DNA of 64,000 nt from Photobacterium leiognathi (GCF_030685535.1 NZ_CP131601.1:248001-312000); one strand, 5' to 3'. Positions 10,821 to 23,124 are shown, counted from the first letter of the stretch. Notes: a model not told the origin generated them from the letters alone. Numbers and translations: made by a program.

Positions 10821-12005
10821 GTGTCTAAAGAAAAATTTGAACGCGTAAAACCGCACGTAAACGTTGGTACTATCGGCCACGTTGACCACGGTAAAACTAC
10901 TCTAACTGCTGCTATCTGTACTACACTTGCTAAAGTGTACGGTGGTGCTGCTCGTGACTTCGCATCTATCGACAACGCTCCAGAAGAGCGTGAGCGCGGT
11001 ATCACAATCTCTACTTCTCACGTAGAGTACGATACTCCAACTCGTCACTACGCACACGTTGACTGTCCTGGACACGCCGATTACGTTAAAAACATGATCA
11101 CTGGTGCTGCTCAAATGGACGGTGGTATCCTAGTTGTTGCTGCAACTGACGGTCCAATGCCACAAACTCGTGAGCACATCCTACTTGGTCGCCAGGTTGG
11201 TATTCCTTACATCATCGTGTTCATGAACAAGTGTGACATGGTTGATGACGAAGAACTACTAGAGCTAGTAGAAATGGAAGTTCGTGAACTTCTATCTGAG
11301 TACGAATTCCCAGGTGATGACTGTCCAGTAATCCAAGGTTCTGCACTTGGCGCTCTAAACGGCGAAGAGCAGTGGGAAGCGAAGATCGTTGAACTAGCTG
11401 AAGCTCTAGATTCTTACATCCCAGAGCCAGAGCGTGCGATCGATCGTCCGTTCATCCTTCCAATCGAAGACGTATTCTCAATCCAAGGCCGTGGTACAGT
11501 TGTAACTGGTCGTGTTGAGCAAGGTATCATCACTGTAGGTGACGAAGTAGAAATCGTAGGTATCAAAGAAACTACTAAGACTACTTGTACTGGTGTTGAG
11601 ATGTTCCGTAAGCTTCTTGACGAAGGCCGTGCTGGTGAGAACGTTGGTGTTCTTCTACGTGGTACTAAGCGTGACGAAGTTGAGCGTGGTCAAGTTCTAG
11701 CTAAGCCTGGTTCAATCACTCCACACACAACTTTCACTTCAGAAATCTACGTTCTGTCTAAAGATGAAGGTGGTCGTCACACTCCATTCTTCAAAGGTTA
11801 CCGTCCACAGTTCTACTTCCGTACAACTGACGTAACTGGTACTATCGAGCTACCAGAAGGCGTAGAAATGGTAATGCCTGGTGATAACATCTCTATGACT
11901 GTTACTCTAATCGCACCTATCGCGATGGACGAAGGTCTACGTTTTGCTATCCGTGAAGGTGGCCGTACAGTTGGTGCTGGTGTTGTTGCAACTATCCTTG
12001 CATAA
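10821..12005 (+). CDS. tuf: Elongation factor Tu
   Basis: Aminoacyl-tRNA delivery GTPase, 394 residues, with the P-loop GHVDHGKT (19-26), switch II DCPGH (81-85) and NKCD (136-139). It starts at GTG after AGGAAGG. A second tuf copy elsewhere in the genome is usual in this family but cannot be seen here. Synonymous codon use is strongly biased, as expected for a very highly expressed gene. Last gene of the str operon. Confidence 0.98.
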   Translation: MSKEKFERVKPHVNVGTIGHVDHGKTTLTAAICTTLAKVYGGAARDFASIDNAPEERERGITISTSHVEYDTPTRHYAHVDCPGHADYVKNMITGAAQMDGGILVVAATDGPMPQTREHILLGRQVGIPYIIVFMNKCDMVDDEELLELVEMEVRELLSEYEFPGDDCPVIQGSALGALNGEEQWEAKIVELAEALDSYIPEPERAIDRPFILPIEDVFSIQGRGTVVTGRVEQGIITVGDEVEIVGIKETTKTTCTGVEMFRKLLDEGRAGENVGVLLRGTKRDEVERGQVLAKPGSITPHTTFTSEIYVLSKDEGGRHTPFFKGYRPQFYFRTTDVTGTIELPEGVEMVMPGDNISMTVTLIAPIAMDEGLRFAIREGGRTVGAGVVATILA

Positions 12006-12028
12006 TAACACTTAGTACTTACGTACAG

Positions 12029-12055
12029 AGAAAGGGAGCTTCGGCTCCCTTTTTC
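12029..12055 (+). terminator. Intrinsic terminator of the str operon
   Basis: AAAGGGAGC (12031-12039), tetraloop ttcg, then GCTCCCTTT running into a short T tract. Confidence 0.93.
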
Positions 12056-12324
12056 GTATCTGTACATACTAAGCATTAATACACTCTTACCTTAATATCT
12101 TCTTTTCTCTGAATTACACATCCCTTTATTTTCACGTTAATCATAAAGTCTCGCTGCCAATTCTCCTGCAAACTTCCTCATGAGGTTCGAGCATAAATAT
12201 TATTTTGGTCCTTCCTAATTAGAGTTTTTTCAGCCTACTTAATGTAAATAACGTTAAAAACGTACTCTAATTATTTGAAATAAAAAGGAAGTACAATTAT
12301 TTTTGACTAAGGATTAAACAAGAC

Positions 12325-12352
12325 TTGTATTCAATAATGTGATCTGTATAAT
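12325..12352 (+). promoter_or_regulatory. S10 operon promoter
   Basis: -35-like TTGTAT (12325-12330), 16-bp spacer and perfect -10 TATAAT (12347-12352), predicting a start near 12359. The stretch from 12056 to here is AT-rich, and I recognise nothing else in it. Confidence 0.75.
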
Positions 12353-12358
12353 GCTCGC

Positions 12359-12914
<556 letters not shown>

Positions 12915-12928
12915 GGGAGAATAAGAGA

Positions 12929-13558
12929 ATGATTGGTCTAATCGGTCGTAAAGTGGGTATGACCCGCATCTTTACCGAAGATGGCGTTTCTATTCCAGTT
13001 ACTGTTGTTGAAGTTGAAGCTAACCGCGTTACTCAGGTTAAATCTGTAGAAACTGACGGCTACAACGCTATTCAGGTAACAACTGGTTCTAAGAAAGCTA
13101 ACCGCGTATCTAAGCCAGAAGCTGGTCACTTTGCGAAAGCAGGTGTAGAAGCTGGTCGCGGTCTTTGGGAATTCCGTCTAGAAAACAGTGAAGAGTTTGC
13201 AGTTGGCGCTGAGCTAAATGTTGAACTATTCAACGATATCAAAAAAGTAGACGTTACTGGTACATCTAAGGGTAAAGGTTTCCAAGGTGCTGTTAAGCGC
13301 TGGAACTTCCGTACTCAAGATATGACCCATGGTAACTCCTTGTCTCACCGTGCACCGGGTTCAATTGGCCAATGTCAAACTCCAGGTCGCGTATTTAAAG
13401 GCAAGAAAATGGCTGGTCACATGGGTGCTGAGCGTGTAACGACTCAAAACCTAGAGATCGTACGTGTTGACGCTGAGCGCAATCTGCTTCTTATCAAAGG
13501 TGCAGTACCAGGTGCTACAGGTGGCAACGTGATCGTTAAACCAGCTGTTAAAGCGTAA
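12929..13558 (+). CDS. rplC: 50S ribosomal protein L3
   Basis: 209 residues, starting [15 protein letters not shown]. It is an early 23S-binding protein near the peptidyl transferase centre. The [20 protein letters not shown] loop includes the glutamine methylated by PrmB in E. coli. The ribosome site is AAGGGAG. Confidence 0.98.
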   Translation: MIGLIGRKVGMTRIFTEDGVSIPVTVVEVEANRVTQVKSVETDGYNAIQVTTGSKKANRVSKPEAGHFAKAGVEAGRGLWEFRLENSEEFAVGAELNVELFNDIKKVDVTGTSKGKGFQGAVKRWNFRTQDMTHGNSLSHRAPGSIGQCQTPGRVFKGKKMAGHMGAERVTTQNLEIVRVDAERNLLLIKGAVPGATGGNVIVKPAVKA

Positions 13559-13574
13559 CGTCGAGGAGTTAGTA

Positions 13575-14177
13575 ATGGAATTGGTAGTCAAAGGCGCTGA
13601 CGCGCTAACTGTCTCCGAAACTACTTTTGGGCGTGATTTCAATGAAGCGCTTGTACACCAAGTAGTTGTTGCTTTTGCAGCAGGTGCTCGTCAGGGTACT
13701 CGTGCTCAGAAGACTCGTTCAGACGTTTCTGGCGGTGGCGCTAAGCCATGGCGTCAGAAGGGTACTGGTCGCGCTCGTGCAGGTACAATCCGCAGTCCGC
13801 TATGGCGTTCTGGTGGTGTTACTTTCGCTGCTCGTCCTCAGGATCACAGCCAAAAAGTAAACAAGAAAATGTACCGCGGTGCTATGAAGAGCATTCTTTC
13901 TGAGCTAGTTCGTCAAGAGCGTCTAATCGTTGTTGATAACTTTGCTCTAGAAGCACCAAAGACAAAAGCACTAGTAGCTAAGCTTAAAGAGCTTGAGCTA
14001 ACTGATGCACTAATCGTAACTGGTGAGCTAGAAGAAAATCTATTCCTAGCAGCACGTAACCTATACAAAGTAGACGTACGTGATGCGAAGGCAATCGATC
14101 CAGTTAGCTTAATCGCTTTCGATAAAGTTGTTATGACTGCAGCAGCAGTTAAAGCAGTTGAGGAGATGCTAGCATGA
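13575..14177 (+). CDS. rplD: 50S ribosomal protein L4
   Basis: 200 residues. The extended loop ([24 protein letters not shown]) lines the exit tunnel and is where macrolide-resistance changes occur. The loop here looks wild type. L4 is the expected autogenous regulator of this operon through the leader upstream of rpsJ. Its stop overlaps the rplW start. Confidence 0.98.
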   Translation: MELVVKGADALTVSETTFGRDFNEALVHQVVVAFAAGARQGTRAQKTRSDVSGGGAKPWRQKGTGRARAGTIRSPLWRSGGVTFAARPQDHSQKVNKKMYRGAMKSILSELVRQERLIVVDNFALEAPKTKALVAKLKELELTDALIVTGELEENLFLAARNLYKVDVRDAKAIDPVSLIAFDKVVMTAAAVKAVEEMLA

Positions 14178-14476
14178 TCACTGAAGAGCGTATTTTAAAA
14201 GTTCTACGTGCTCCGCACATCTCTGAAAAAGCATCAATGGCTGCAGAAAACGCTAACACTATCGTTTTCAAAGTAGCATTGACAGCAACTAAGAAAGAGA
14301 TCAAAGCAGCAGTTGAGAAACTGTTCGAGGTTGAAGTTAAGTCTGTAAATACTCTTATCACTAAGGGTAAGACCAAGCGTCAAGGTATGCGCCAAGGCCG
14401 TCGTTCAGACGTGAAGAAAGCGTACGTTATCTTGAAAGAAGGTCAAGACATCGACTTCGCTGGTAGTGCAGAGTAA
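14174..14476 (+). CDS. rplW: 50S ribosomal protein L23
   Basis: 100 residues, [21 protein letters not shown] onward. It sits at the tunnel exit and is the docking site for trigger factor and SRP. The ATG overlaps the rplD TGA (ATGA), implying coupled translation. Confidence 0.97.
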   Translation: MITEERILKVLRAPHISEKASMAAENANTIVFKVALTATKKEIKAAVEKLFEVEVKSVNTLITKGKTKRQGMRQGRRSDVKKAYVILKEGQDIDFAGSAE

Positions 14477-14494
14477 GGCTAGGAGCAAAGAAGA

Positions 14495-15319
14495 ATGGCT
14501 ATTGTAAAATGTAAGCCGACTTCCCCAGGTCGTCGCCACGTAGTTAAAGTGGTTAACTCTGACCTGCATAAGGGTAAGCCGTACGCACCACTACTAGAGA
14601 AAAACTCTAAGTCAGGTGGTCGTAACAATAACGGTCGTATCACAGTACGTCACATCGGTGGTGGTAATAAACAACATTACCGTCTAATCGACTTCAAACG
14701 TACTAAAGATGGCATCCCAGCGAAAGTTGAGCGTCTAGAATACGATCCAAACCGTAGCGCAAACATTGCTCTAGTTCTTTACAAAGACGGTGAGCGCCGC
14801 TACATCATTGCACCTAAAGGTCTACAAGCTGGTGATATGATCCAGTCTGGTGAAGATGCTGCAATCAAAGTTGGTAACACACTACCAATGCGCAACATCC
14901 CAGTAGGTTCAACAGTACACTGTGTTGAACTTAAGCCTGGTAAAGGTGCTCAGCTGGCTCGTTCAGCTGGTGCATACGCTCAGATCATTGCACGTGCAGG
15001 CACATATGTGACTCTACGTCTACGTTCTGGTGAAATGCGTAAAGTTCTTGCTGAAGGTCGTGCGACTCTAGGTGAAGTTGGTAATGCTGAACACATGTTA
15101 CGCGAGCTTGGTAAAGCTGGTGCTAACCGCTGGCGCGGTGTTCGTCCAACTGTACGTGGTGTTGTAATGAACCCAGTAGATCACCCACACGGTGGTGGTG
15201 AAGGTCGTACATCAGGCGGTCGTCACCCAGTTACACCTTGGGGTGTTCCAACTAAGGGTTACAAGACTCGTAAGAACAAGCGTACCGACAAGTACATCGT
15301 ACGTCGTCGTAACAAGTAA
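14495..15319 (+). CDS. rplB: 50S ribosomal protein L2
   Basis: 274 residues. Core large-subunit protein needed for subunit joining and peptidyl transfer. It contains the hallmark [26 protein letters not shown] block with the conserved histidine near residue 229. Confidence 0.98.
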   Translation: MAIVKCKPTSPGRRHVVKVVNSDLHKGKPYAPLLEKNSKSGGRNNNGRITVRHIGGGNKQHYRLIDFKRTKDGIPAKVERLEYDPNRSANIALVLYKDGERRYIIAPKGLQAGDMIQSGEDAAIKVGNTLPMRNIPVGSTVHCVELKPGKGAQLARSAGAYAQIIARAGTYVTLRLRSGEMRKVLAEGRATLGEVGNAEHMLRELGKAGANRWRGVRPTVRGVVMNPVDHPHGGGEGRTSGGRHPVTPWGVPTKGYKTRKNKRTDKYIVRRRNK

Positions 15320-15337
15320 TTATAAAGAGGATACGCC

Positions 15338-15616
15338 ATGCCACGTTCTCTCAAGAAAGGTCCATTTATTGACCTACACTTGCTGAAGAAGGTAGAGAAA
15401 GCGTTGGAAAGCGGTGACAAGAAGCCTGTTAAGACTTGGTCCCGTCGCTCAATGATCATCCCTCAGATGATCGGTTTGACCATCGCTGTCCATAATGGTC
15501 GTCAGCACGTACCTGTTTTCGTTTCTGAAGAAATGATCGGTCACAAGCTAGGCGAATTTGCACCAACACGCACTTACCGTGACTACGCTGCGGATAAGAA
15601 AGCTAAAAAGCGCTAA
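15338..15616 (+). CDS. rpsS: 30S ribosomal protein S19
   Basis: 92 residues, [23 protein letters not shown] 30S head protein that forms a complex with S13 near the A-site tRNA. It is preceded by AGAGGATA and separated from rplV by 10 bp. Confidence 0.98.
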   Translation: MPRSLKKGPFIDLHLLKKVEKALESGDKKPVKTWSRRSMIIPQMIGLTIAVHNGRQHVPVFVSEEMIGHKLGEFAPTRTYRDYAADKKAKKR

Positions 15617-15626
15617 GGAGTAGGTA

Positions 15627-15959
15627 ATGGAAGCTATCGCTAAACATCGCTTTGCTCGCATTTCGCCGCAAAAAGCTCGTTTGGTTGCAGATCAACTGCG
15701 CGGTAAGCCAGTTGCTCAAGCTCTAGAAATTCTAAACTTCAGCAACAAAAAAGCTGCTGATTTAATCAAGAAAGTTCTAGAGTCAGCTATCGCTAACGCA
15801 GAACACAACGAAGGCGCAGACATTGATGATCTTAATGTTGCTAAAATCTTCGTTGACGAAGGTCCTACCATGAAGCGTATTATGCCTCGTGCAAAAGGCC
15901 GTGCCGATCGCATCTTGAAGCGTTCTAGCCACATCACTGTTGTTGTAGCAGACCGCTAA
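15627..15959 (+). CDS. rplV: 50S ribosomal protein L22
   Basis: 110 residues. Its beta-hairpin ([21 protein letters not shown]) reaches into the exit tunnel beside L4. It looks intact with no macrolide-type deletion in the hairpin. Confidence 0.98.
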   Translation: MEAIAKHRFARISPQKARLVADQLRGKPVAQALEILNFSNKKAADLIKKVLESAIANAEHNEGADIDDLNVAKIFVDEGPTMKRIMPRAKGRADRILKRSSHITVVVADR

Positions 15960-15978
15960 GAGACTAGGAGAGAAAGCA

Positions 15979-16668
15979 ATGGGTCAGAAAGTACATCCTA
16001 ATGGTATTCGTCTAGGCATCGTTAAGCCTTGGAATACCACTTGGTTTGCTAACAGCCAAGAGTTCGCTGACAACCTAGACGGCGATTTCAAGGTACGCCA
16101 GTTCCTTACTAAGGAACTAGCAAAAGCATCTCTATCACGCATCGTTATCGAGCGTCCTGCTAAGAGCATCCGTGTGACTATTCACACTGCTCGTCCAGGC
16201 GTAGTAATCGGTAAGAAAGGTGAAGACGTAGAGAAACTACGTGCAGCAGTTGCGAAGATCGCGGGCGTTCCAGCTCAGATCAACATCGCTGAAGTACGTA
16301 AGCCAGAACTAGACGGTCAACTAGTAGCAGACAGCATCGCGTCTCAGCTAGAGCGTCGTGTAATGTTCCGTCGCGCTATGAAGCGTGCAGTTCAGAACGC
16401 TATGCGTCTTGGCGCTAAAGGTATCAAAGTTGAAGTAAGTGGTCGTCTAGGCGGCGCTGAAATCGCACGTACTGAGTGGTACCGTGAAGGCCGTGTGCCT
16501 CTACACACTCTACGTGCTGACATTGATTACGCAACTTCTTCGGCTCACACCCAATACGGTGTTATCGGCGTTAAAGTTTGGATCTTCAAAGGTGAAGTTC
16601 TAGGCGGCATGCTAGTTGAAGAGCCAAAGGCTGAGAAGCCTAAGAAGCAGCGCAAAAGCCGTAAATAA
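15979..16668 (+). CDS. rpsC: 30S ribosomal protein S3
   Basis: 229 residues with an N-terminal KH domain ([17 protein letters not shown]). It lines the mRNA entry channel and contributes to helicase activity. The Lys-rich tail is typical. Confidence 0.98.
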   Translation: MGQKVHPNGIRLGIVKPWNTTWFANSQEFADNLDGDFKVRQFLTKELAKASLSRIVIERPAKSIRVTIHTARPGVVIGKKGEDVEKLRAAVAKIAGVPAQINIAEVRKPELDGQLVADSIASQLERRVMFRRAMKRAVQNAMRLGAKGIKVEVSGRLGGAEIARTEWYREGRVPLHTLRADIDYATSSAHTQYGVIGVKVWIFKGEVLGGMLVEEPKAEKPKKQRKSRK

Positions 16669-16679
16669 GGAGTTTATTG

Positions 16680-17090
16680 ATGCTGCAACCAAAACGCACT
16701 AAATTCCGCAAGGCCTTTAAAGGCCGTAACCGCGGTCTAGCGAACGGTACTGAAGTAAGCTTTGGTCAATTTGGTCTTAAAGCTGTTGGCCGTGGTCGCC
16801 TAACAGCTCGTCAAATCGAAGCTGCACGTCGTGCTATGACTCGTCATATCAAACGTCAGGGCCAAATCTGGATTCGTGTATTCCCAGACAAACCAATTAC
16901 ATCTAAGCCTCTTGAAGTTCGTCAAGGTAAAGGTAAGGGTAGTGTGGCTTACTGGGTTGCTCAAGTTCAACCAGGTAAAGTTCTATACGAAATGAATGGT
17001 GTTTCTGAATCACTAGCACGTGAAGCATTTAACCTTGCTGCACGTAAGCTACCAATCAAGACAACATTCGTAATTAAGGCGGTGATGTGA
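16680..17090 (+). CDS. rplP: 50S ribosomal protein L16
   Basis: 136 residues, [19 protein letters not shown]. It organises the A-site region of the 50S. The ATG at 16680 is preferred over the adjacent in-frame TTG at 16677, and AAGGAG precedes it. The final TGA overlaps the rpmC ATG by one base. Confidence 0.97.
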   Translation: MLQPKRTKFRKAFKGRNRGLANGTEVSFGQFGLKAVGRGRLTARQIEAARRAMTRHIKRQGQIWIRVFPDKPITSKPLEVRQGKGKGSVAYWVAQVQPGKVLYEMNGVSESLAREAFNLAARKLPIKTTFVIKAVM

Positions 17091-17281
17091 TGAATGCACA
17101 AGATCTACGCGCTAAAAGCGTTGAAGAACTGAATGCAGAGCTTGTGAATCTTCTACGTGAACAGTTCAACTTGCGTATGCAAGCTGCTACTGGTCAACTA
17201 CAGCAGACTCACAATCTAAAAACTGTACGTCGTGATATCGCACGTGTTAAAACCGTTCTGACTGAGAAGGCTGGCGCATAA
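17090..17281 (+). CDS. rpmC: 50S ribosomal protein L29
   Basis: 63 residues, [31 protein letters not shown]. Located beside the tunnel exit. The start at 17090 overlaps the rplP stop, and the TAA overlaps the rpsQ ATG, so the three genes are translationally linked. The GTG one codon earlier is unlikely. Confidence 0.97.
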   Translation: MNAQDLRAKSVEELNAELVNLLREQFNLRMQAATGQLQQTHNLKTVRRDIARVKTVLTEKAGA

Positions 17282-17535
17282 TGAGCGAGAAAATTCGTAC
17301 TCAGCTTGGTCGCGTAGTTAGCGACAAAGGCGATAAGTCTATTGTTGTTGCTATCGAGCGTAAAGTGAAGCACCCGATCTACGGTAAGTACATCACACGC
17401 ACGACTAAGCTTCATGCACATGATGAAAACAACGAGTGTGGCCTAGGCGACACAGTTGAGGTTCGCGAGTGTCGTCCAATGTCTAAGACTAAGTCTTGGA
17501 CACTGGTACGAGTAGTTGAAAAAGCACGTATCTAA
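17281..17535 (+). CDS. rpsQ: 30S ribosomal protein S17
   Basis: 84 residues with an OB fold, [23 protein letters not shown]. Early assembly protein of the 30S body. Last gene of the S10 operon, followed by a terminator. Confidence 0.97.
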   Translation: MSEKIRTQLGRVVSDKGDKSIVVAIERKVKHPIYGKYITRTTKLHAHDENNECGLGDTVEVRECRPMSKTKSWTLVRVVEKARI

Positions 17536-17562
17536 TACGGACTTAACAGCTATATAAGTTAG

Positions 17563-17600
17563 CGGCCCCGAAAAAATTTGGGGCCGTTCATTTTTTTATC
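17563..17600 (+). terminator. Intrinsic terminator between S10 and spc operons
   Basis: CGGCCCC (17563-17569) and GGGGCCG (17580-17586) with an A/T-rich ten-base loop, then a run of seven T starting four bases later. Confidence 0.85.
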
Positions 17601-17620
17601 TACCCATCGGTCGAAAATGG

Positions 17621-17629
17621 TGTTATTAT
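17621..17629 (+). promoter_or_regulatory. spc operon promoter, extended -10
   Basis: TGT followed directly by TATTAT at 17624-17629 makes an extended -10. The upstream TCTACCCAT block resembles the E. coli spc promoter region as I remember it. A GCCTTT/AAAGGC hairpin (17635-17651) follows in the leader. Confidence 0.55.
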
Positions 17630-17702
17630 TCGCCGCCTTTGAAGAAAAGGCATATCGACTCGTATTGGGTCTAGATGTTTTAAAAATTAGCGGAGCACTA
17701 AC

Positions 17703-18074
17703 ATGATCCAAATGCAAAGTATGCTTGATGCAGCGGATAACTCCGGCGCACGTAGCGTAATGTGTATTAAGGTTCTGGGTGGTTCTCACCGTCGCTATGC
17801 ACATATCGGTGACATCATCAAGGTTACTGTTAAGGAAGCAATTCCTCGCGGTAAAGTTAAGAAAGGTGATGTACTGAAAGCGGTGGTTGTACGCACCCGT
17901 AAAGGCGTTCGTCGTCAAGATGGCTCTGTCATTCGCTTTGACCGTAATGCTTGCGTATTGTTGAACGACAACACTGAGCAACCTATCGGTACTCGTATTT
18001 TCGGCCCTGTGACTCGTGAACTTCGTACTGCGAAATTCATGAAGATTGTTTCACTAGCGCCTGAAGTACTTTAA
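17703..18074 (+). CDS. rplN: 50S ribosomal protein L14
   Basis: 123 residues, [27 protein letters not shown]. It sits at the subunit interface and contacts L19 and the 16S rRNA. First gene of the spc operon, preceded by AGCGGAG. Confidence 0.98.
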   Translation: MIQMQSMLDAADNSGARSVMCIKVLGGSHRRYAHIGDIIKVTVKEAIPRGKVKKGDVLKAVVVRTRKGVRRQDGSVIRFDRNACVLLNDNTEQPIGTRIFGPVTRELRTAKFMKIVSLAPEVL

Positions 18075-18086
18075 GGAGCGACTATA

Positions 18087-18398
18087 ATGGCAGCTAAAAT
18101 CCGTCAAAACGACGAAGTTATCATTCTTGCTGGTAAAGACAAAGGCAAGACTGGTAAAGTAACTAAGGTTCTAGCAACCGGTAAAGTTATCGTTGAAGGT
18201 ATCAACATGGTTAAGAAACACCAGAAGCCAGTTCCGGCAATGGGTGTTCAAGGCGGTATCGTTGAGCAGGCAGCTGCTATCGATGCGTCTAATGTTGCTA
18301 TCGTTAACGGTCAAGGTAAAGCGGACCGTGTAGGCTTCCGATTTGAAGACGGCAAAAAAGTTCGTTTCTTCAAGTCGACTGGCGAAACTATTAAGTAA
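18087..18398 (+). CDS. rplX: 50S ribosomal protein L24
   Basis: 103 residues, with the KOW motif near the start ([19 protein letters not shown]). It initiates 50S assembly. It lies 12 bp after rplN. Confidence 0.97.
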   Translation: MAAKIRQNDEVIILAGKDKGKTGKVTKVLATGKVIVEGINMVKKHQKPVPAMGVQGGIVEQAAAIDASNVAIVNGQGKADRVGFRFEDGKKVRFFKSTGETIK

Positions 18399-18413
18399 GT
18401 TTGGAGTAGTACT

Positions 18414-18953
18414 ATGGCGAAACTGCATGATTACTACAAAGAGACTGTTGTAAAAGAGCTTTCTGAAAAGTTTGAATACAAGAGTATCATGCAAGTCCCA
18501 AGGATCGAAAAGATCACACTTAACATGGGTGTGGGCGAAGCTATCAACGACAAGAAGCTGCTAGAGAATGCTGCTGCTGACATGACTGCAATTTCAGGTC
18601 AGAAGCCGCTAATCACTGTAGCACGTAAGTCAGTTGCAGGCTTTAAGATCCGTGAGGGCTACCCTATTGGCTGTAAAGTAACCTTACGTGGCGAGCGTAT
18701 GTGGGACTTTTTCGACCGTCTAATTTCAATTGCTGTTCCACGTATTCGTGACTTCCGTGGTTTAAACCCTAAGTCATTCGATGGTCGTGGTAACTACAGC
18801 ATGGGCGTTCGTGAGCAGATCATCTTCCCAGAAATCGATTTCGATAAAGTAGATCGTGTACGTGGTTTAGACATCACTGTTACAACTTCTGCTAAGTCTG
18901 ACGAAGAAGCTCTAGCTCTGCTGTCTGCTTTTAACTTCCCATTCCGTAAGTAA
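18414..18953 (+). CDS. rplE: 50S ribosomal protein L5
   Basis: 179 residues, [20 protein letters not shown] onward. It binds 5S rRNA and forms part of the central protuberance. In E. coli the start of this cistron is the target of S8 repression. I did not model that fold here. Confidence 0.98.
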   Translation: MAKLHDYYKETVVKELSEKFEYKSIMQVPRIEKITLNMGVGEAINDKKLLENAAADMTAISGQKPLITVARKSVAGFKIREGYPIGCKVTLRGERMWDFFDRLISIAVPRIRDFRGLNPKSFDGRGNYSMGVREQIIFPEIDFDKVDRVRGLDITVTTSAKSDEEALALLSAFNFPFRK

Positions 18954-18968
18954 AAGTAAGGGTTACTA

Positions 18969-19274
18969 ATGGCTAAAGAATCTATGAAGGCACGCGAAGC
19001 TAAACGTGCCAAGCTAGTAGCTAAGTTCGCTGAAAAGCGTGCAGCGCTAAAAGCTCTAATTAGCGACGTGAATGCGTCTGAAGAAGATCGCTGGAATGCA
19101 GTGCTTAAGCTTCAGTCACTACCACGTGATTCTGCGAAGTCTCGTCAGCGTAATCGCTGTAACCAGACTGGACGTCCACACGGCTACCTACGTAAGTTCG
19201 GTCTTAGCCGTATCAAGGTTCGTGAAGCTTGCATGAAAGGCGAGATTCCGGGTCTACGTAAAGCAAGCTGGTAA
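18969..19274 (+). CDS. rpsN: 30S ribosomal protein S14
   Basis: 101 residues of the long zinc-free type: no CxxC pairs, ending RKASW. A 30S head protein. It is preceded by AAGGGT. Confidence 0.97.
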   Translation: MAKESMKAREAKRAKLVAKFAEKRAALKALISDVNASEEDRWNAVLKLQSLPRDSAKSRQRNRCNQTGRPHGYLRKFGLSRIKVREACMKGEIPGLRKASW

Positions 19275-19310
19275 TCCAGTAAGCAATTCAGAATCACGGA
19301 GTATTAACTT

Positions 19311-19703
19311 ATGAGCATGCAAGATCCGATTTCGGATATGCTGACCCGTCTTCGTAACGGTCAGGCAGCGAAAAAAGTTGCTGTTAAAATGCCATCTTCT
19401 AAGCTTAAAGTAGCAATCGCTGCTTTACTAAAAGAAGAAGGTTATGTGGCTGACTACACTGTAACAGGTGAAGTTAAGCCTGAGCTAGAAGTTACACTTA
19501 AGTACTTCGAAGCTAACCCAGTTATTGAGCAAATCCAACGTGTATCACGTCCTGGTCTACGCATCTACAAGAAAAAAGATGCGCTACCATCAGTGATGGG
19601 TGGCCTTGGTATTGCTGTTGTTTCCACTTCCAAGGGTCTAATGACCGACCGCGCTGCACGCAAAGCGGGTCTTGGCGGTGAGATTATCTGCTACGTAGCA
19701 TAA
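19311..19703 (+). CDS. rpsH: 30S ribosomal protein S8
   Basis: 130 residues, [20 protein letters not shown]. It binds the central domain of 16S and is the usual autogenous repressor of the spc operon. The C-terminal GGEIICYVA is typical. Confidence 0.98.
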   Translation: MSMQDPISDMLTRLRNGQAAKKVAVKMPSSKLKVAIAALLKEEGYVADYTVTGEVKPELEVTLKYFEANPVIEQIQRVSRPGLRIYKKKDALPSVMGGLGIAVVSTSKGLMTDRAARKAGLGGEIICYVA

Positions 19704-19715
19704 TAGGAGTAGGAT

Positions 19716-20249
19716 ATGTCTCGTGTTGCAAAAGCACCTGTAGTTATTCCTGCTGGCGTAGAAGTTAAACTTAACGGTCAGGAAATTACTGTTAAAGGTA
19801 GTAAGGGCGAAGCAGTTCGTTCTATTAACGAAGCAGTAGTTCTAACTTTGGAAGAGAACAAAGTTACTTTCGGTCCTCGTGAAGGATTCGAAAAAGCTTG
19901 GGCACAAGCAGGTACTGCACGTGCACTAGTTAACAACATGGTTGTTGGTGTTACTGAAGGCTTCACTAAGAAGCTGACTCTTAAGGGTGTAGGTTACCGT
20001 GCTGCTATCAAAGGCAACGCAGTAGCTCTAACTCTAGGTTTCTCTCATCCAGTTGAGCACGAACTTCCAGCAGGTATCAAAGCTGAATGTCCATCACAAA
20101 CTGAAATCGTACTAACTGGTACTGATAAGCAGGTTGTAGGTCAAGTAGCTGCTGATATTCGCGCTTACCGTAGCCCTGAACCTTACAAAGGTAAAGGTGT
20201 TCGTTACGCCGACGAAGTTGTGCGTACTAAAGAAGCTAAGAAGAAGTAA
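19716..20249 (+). CDS. rplF: 50S ribosomal protein L6
   Basis: 177 residues with two similar alpha/beta domains, ending [23 protein letters not shown]. It lies near the factor-binding site. Confidence 0.98.
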   Translation: MSRVAKAPVVIPAGVEVKLNGQEITVKGSKGEAVRSINEAVVLTLEENKVTFGPREGFEKAWAQAGTARALVNNMVVGVTEGFTKKLTLKGVGYRAAIKGNAVALTLGFSHPVEHELPAGIKAECPSQTEIVLTGTDKQVVGQVAADIRAYRSPEPYKGKGVRYADEVVRTKEAKKK

Positions 20250-20258
20250 GGTAACACT

Positions 20259-20612
20259 ATGGATAAGAAAGCATCTCGTATCCGTCGTGCGACCCGAGCA
20301 CGTCGTAAGATTGCTGAACTGGGCGCAACTCGCCTAGTTGTACACCGTACTCCACGTCACGTGTACGCTCAGGTAATCGCACCAAACGGCTCTGAGGTTA
20401 TCGCAGCCGCTTCTACCGTAGAAAAAGCGATCCGTGAGCAAGTTAAGAGCACTGGTAACAAAGACGCTGCTACAGCTGTAGGTAAAGCTATTGCTGAGCG
20501 CGCGATTGAAAAAGGCATCCTTAACGTTGCATTCGATCGTTCTGGTTTCCAATACCACGGCCGTATCGCTGCACTAGCAGAAGCTGCTCGTGAAGCTGGT
20601 CTGAAATTCTAA
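20259..20612 (+). CDS. rplR: 50S ribosomal protein L18
   Basis: 117 residues, [18 protein letters not shown]. It binds 5S rRNA together with L5. The [26 protein letters not shown] ending is conserved. Confidence 0.98.
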   Translation: MDKKASRIRRATRARRKIAELGATRLVVHRTPRHVYAQVIAPNGSEVIAAASTVEKAIREQVKSTGNKDAATAVGKAIAERAIEKGILNVAFDRSGFQYHGRIAALAEAAREAGLKF

Positions 20613-20624
20613 GGTAGGCGGAAG

Positions 20625-21122
20625 ATGGCTAACGAAAAAACACAATCAGATTTGCATGAAAAACTGATCGCTGTTAACCGTGTTTCAAAAACGGTTAAAG
20701 GTGGTCGTATTTTCAGCTTTACTGCGCTAACTGTAGTTGGTGACGGTAACGGTCGCATCGGTTTTGGTTACGGTAAGGCACGTGAAGTACCTGCTGCAAT
20801 CCAGAAAGCGATGGAAAAAGCACGCCGTAACATGGTTACAGTTGCAATCAACGAAGGTACTCTATACCACCCTGTTAAGGGCGTTCACACTGGTTCTAAA
20901 GTTTACATGCAACCAGCGTCTGAAGGTACAGGTATCATCGCGGGTGGTGCAATGCGTGCAGTACTAGAAGTTGCGGGTATCCGTAACGTTCTAGCTAAAG
21001 CATACGGTTCTACTAACCCAATCAACGTTGTTCGCGCAACAATTGACGGTCTAAGTGGAATGAACTCTCCAGAAATGATCGCAGCTAAGCGTGGTCTTTC
21101 TGTTAAAGAAATTCTGGAGTAA
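20625..21122 (+). CDS. rpsE: 30S ribosomal protein S5
   Basis: 165 residues. The N-terminal double-stranded-RNA-binding fold contains [21 protein letters not shown], the loop where spectinomycin resistance arises. Here it looks wild type. It contributes to the mRNA entry channel and to decoding accuracy. Confidence 0.98.
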   Translation: MANEKTQSDLHEKLIAVNRVSKTVKGGRIFSFTALTVVGDGNGRIGFGYGKAREVPAAIQKAMEKARRNMVTVAINEGTLYHPVKGVHTGSKVYMQPASEGTGIIAGGAMRAVLEVAGIRNVLAKAYGSTNPINVVRATIDGLSGMNSPEMIAAKRGLSVKEILE

Positions 21123-21127
21123 TCGAC

Positions 21128-21307
21128 ATGGCTAAAACTATTAAAGTAACCCAAACAAAGAGCTCTATCGGTCGTTTGCCGAAGCATAAAGCTACTTTGC
21201 GTGGCCTAGGCCTTCGTCGTATCAACCACACTGTTGAACTTGAAGATACTGCTTGCGTACGCGGCATGATCAACAAAGTTTACTACATGGTTAAAGTTGA
21301 GGAGTAA
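21128..21307 (+). CDS. rpmD: 50S ribosomal protein L30
   Basis: 59-codon gene read directly from the sequence: [20 protein letters not shown], then [18 protein letters not shown] and ending MVKVEE. It lies 5 bp after rpsE and 5 bp before rplO, the normal spc position. The length matches the E. coli protein. Confidence 0.96.
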   Translation: MAKTIKVTQTKSSIGRLPKHKATLRGLGLRRINHTVELEDTACVRGMINKVYYMVKVEE

Positions 21308-21312
21308 TCAGA

Positions 21313-21747
21313 ATGCGTTTGAATACTCTATCACCGGCTGCGGGTTCTAAGCCTTCTGCGAAGCGCGTAGGTCGTGGTATCGGTTCAGGTCTGGGTAAAA
21401 CTTGTGGCCGTGGTCACAAAGGTCAGAAATCACGTTCAGGTGGTTCAGTACGTCCAGGCTTCGAAGGCGGTCAAATGCCTTTGAAACAGCGTCTACCAAA
21501 ATTCGGTTTTACATCACGTAAGAGCCTTGTAACAGCTGAAGTTCGTCTAGCTGAGCTAGCGAAAGTTGAAGGTGACGTAGTAAGCCTAGAAACACTAAAA
21601 GCTGCGAATGTTATCACTAAGGACGTTAAGTTCGTGAAAGTTGTACTTTCTGGTGAAATCGCTCGTTCAGTAACAGTGAAAGGCCTACGCGTTACTAAAG
21701 GCGCTAAAGCTGCTATCGAAGCTGCTGGCGGTAAAATCGAGGAATAA
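21313..21747 (+). CDS. rplO: 50S ribosomal protein L15
   Basis: 144 residues, [30 protein letters not shown]. The Gly/Arg-rich N-terminal extension threads into the 23S core. Followed 22 bp later by secY. Confidence 0.98.
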   Translation: MRLNTLSPAAGSKPSAKRVGRGIGSGLGKTCGRGHKGQKSRSGGSVRPGFEGGQMPLKQRLPKFGFTSRKSLVTAEVRLAELAKVEGDVVSLETLKAANVITKDVKFVKVVLSGEIARSVTVKGLRVTKGAKAAIEAAGGKIEE

Positions 21748-21769
21748 TTAACTCGAGGATGAGGTACAG

Positions 21770-23095
21770 ATGGCTAAACAACCAGGACATGATTTTCGTA
21801 GCGCACAAGGTGGCCTAGCAGAGCTTAAGTCACGCCTTTTATTCGTATTAGGTGCGATCTTAATATTTAGAGCGGGTTCCTTTGTTCCTATTCCTGGTAT
21901 TGACGCTGCTGTACTTGCCAGTCTGTTCGAACAGCAAAAGGGTACCATCATTGAAATGTTTAACATGTTCTCTGGTGGTGCACTCTCGCGTGCTTCTATT
22001 CTAGCACTGGGCATTATGCCGTATATTTCGGCATCGATTATTGTCCAGTTGCTAACAGTAGTTCATCCAGCATTAGCTGAGTTGAAGAAAGAAGGTGAGG
22101 CTGGCCGTCGTAAGATTAGTCAGTACACTCGATACGGTACGCTTGTTTTGGCAACCTTCCAAGCAATTGGTATTGCAACGGGGTTACCAAGTATGATTCC
22201 AGGGCTTGTACATAATCCAGGCCCTAGTTTCTACTTTGTTGCAGTGGTTAGTTTGGTTACCAGCACCATGTTCTTAATGTGGTTAGGTGAACAAATTACC
22301 GAGCGTGGTATTGGTAACGGTATTTCATTGATTATTTTCACTGGTATCGTTGCAGGTTTACCGCCAGCGATTGGACAGACCGTAGAGCAAGCGCGTCAAG
22401 GTGAATTGCACGTACTTCTTCTACTGTTAATTGCGGTTATATCATTTGCTGTTATCTACTTTGTTGTGTTTATGGAACGTGGTCAACGTCGTATCGTCGT
22501 TAACTATGCTAAACGCCAACAAGGTCGTCGTGTCTTTGCTGCGCAAAGCACACACCTACCGTTGAAAATCAACATGGCAGGTGTTATTCCAGCAATTTTT
22601 GCATCGAGTATTATTCTTTTTCCAGGAACGCTGGCTCAGTGGTTTGGTCAAAGTGAAGGTCTAGGTTGGTTAAGTGATATTTCACTTGCTCTAAGCCCTG
22701 GTCAACCTTTATATGTAATGCTTTATGCTGCTGCAATTATATTCTTCTGTTTCTTCTATACTGCGTTGGTTTTCAACCCTCGCGAGACAGCTGATAACTT
22801 GAAGAAGTCTGGGGCATTCATACCTGGTATACGCCCGGGTGAACAGACCGCAAAATATATAGATAAGGTAATGACACGTTTAACTCTTGCGGGTGCGTTA
22901 TACATTACGTTTATCTGTCTGATCCCCGAGTTCATGATGATAGCATGGAATGTACGCTTCTACTTTGGCGGTACTTCCCTACTTATCGTAGTCGTTGTTA
23001 TTATGGATTTCATGGCTCAAGTTCAGACACACTTGATGTCTCAACAATATGAGTCAGTTTTGAAAAAGGCTAACCTTAAAGGCTATGGCCGCTAA
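21770..23095 (+). CDS. secY: Protein translocase channel subunit SecY
   Basis: Central pore of the SecYEG translocon, 441 residues with ten hydrophobic segments. Landmarks are FVPIPGID in the plug region, the [10 protein letters not shown] segment of helix 2, and the cytoplasmic loops GERGQ-like [19 protein letters not shown] and [23 protein letters not shown] that dock the ribosome and SecA. It is co-transcribed with ribosomal genes as in most bacteria. Confidence 0.98.
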   Translation: MAKQPGHDFRSAQGGLAELKSRLLFVLGAILIFRAGSFVPIPGIDAAVLASLFEQQKGTIIEMFNMFSGGALSRASILALGIMPYISASIIVQLLTVVHPALAELKKEGEAGRRKISQYTRYGTLVLATFQAIGIATGLPSMIPGLVHNPGPSFYFVAVVSLVTSTMFLMWLGEQITERGIGNGISLIIFTGIVAGLPPAIGQTVEQARQGELHVLLLLLIAVISFAVIYFVVFMERGQRRIVVNYAKRQQGRRVFAAQSTHLPLKINMAGVIPAIFASSIILFPGTLAQWFGQSEGLGWLSDISLALSPGQPLYVMLYAAAIIFFCFFYTALVFNPRETADNLKKSGAFIPGIRPGEQTAKYIDKVMTRLTLAGALYITFICLIPEFMMIAWNVRFYFGGTSLLIVVVVIMDFMAQVQTHLMSQQYESVLKKANLKGYGR

Positions 23096-23124
23096 GTTAG
23101 TTTTCCATTTTACGGAGTTTAGCA

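Noticed and set aside
17559..17981. Minus-strand frame of 140 codons across the spc promoter and rplN
   Set aside because: Antisense to rplN, and its sequence reflects rplN codon bias. No homology that I recognise.
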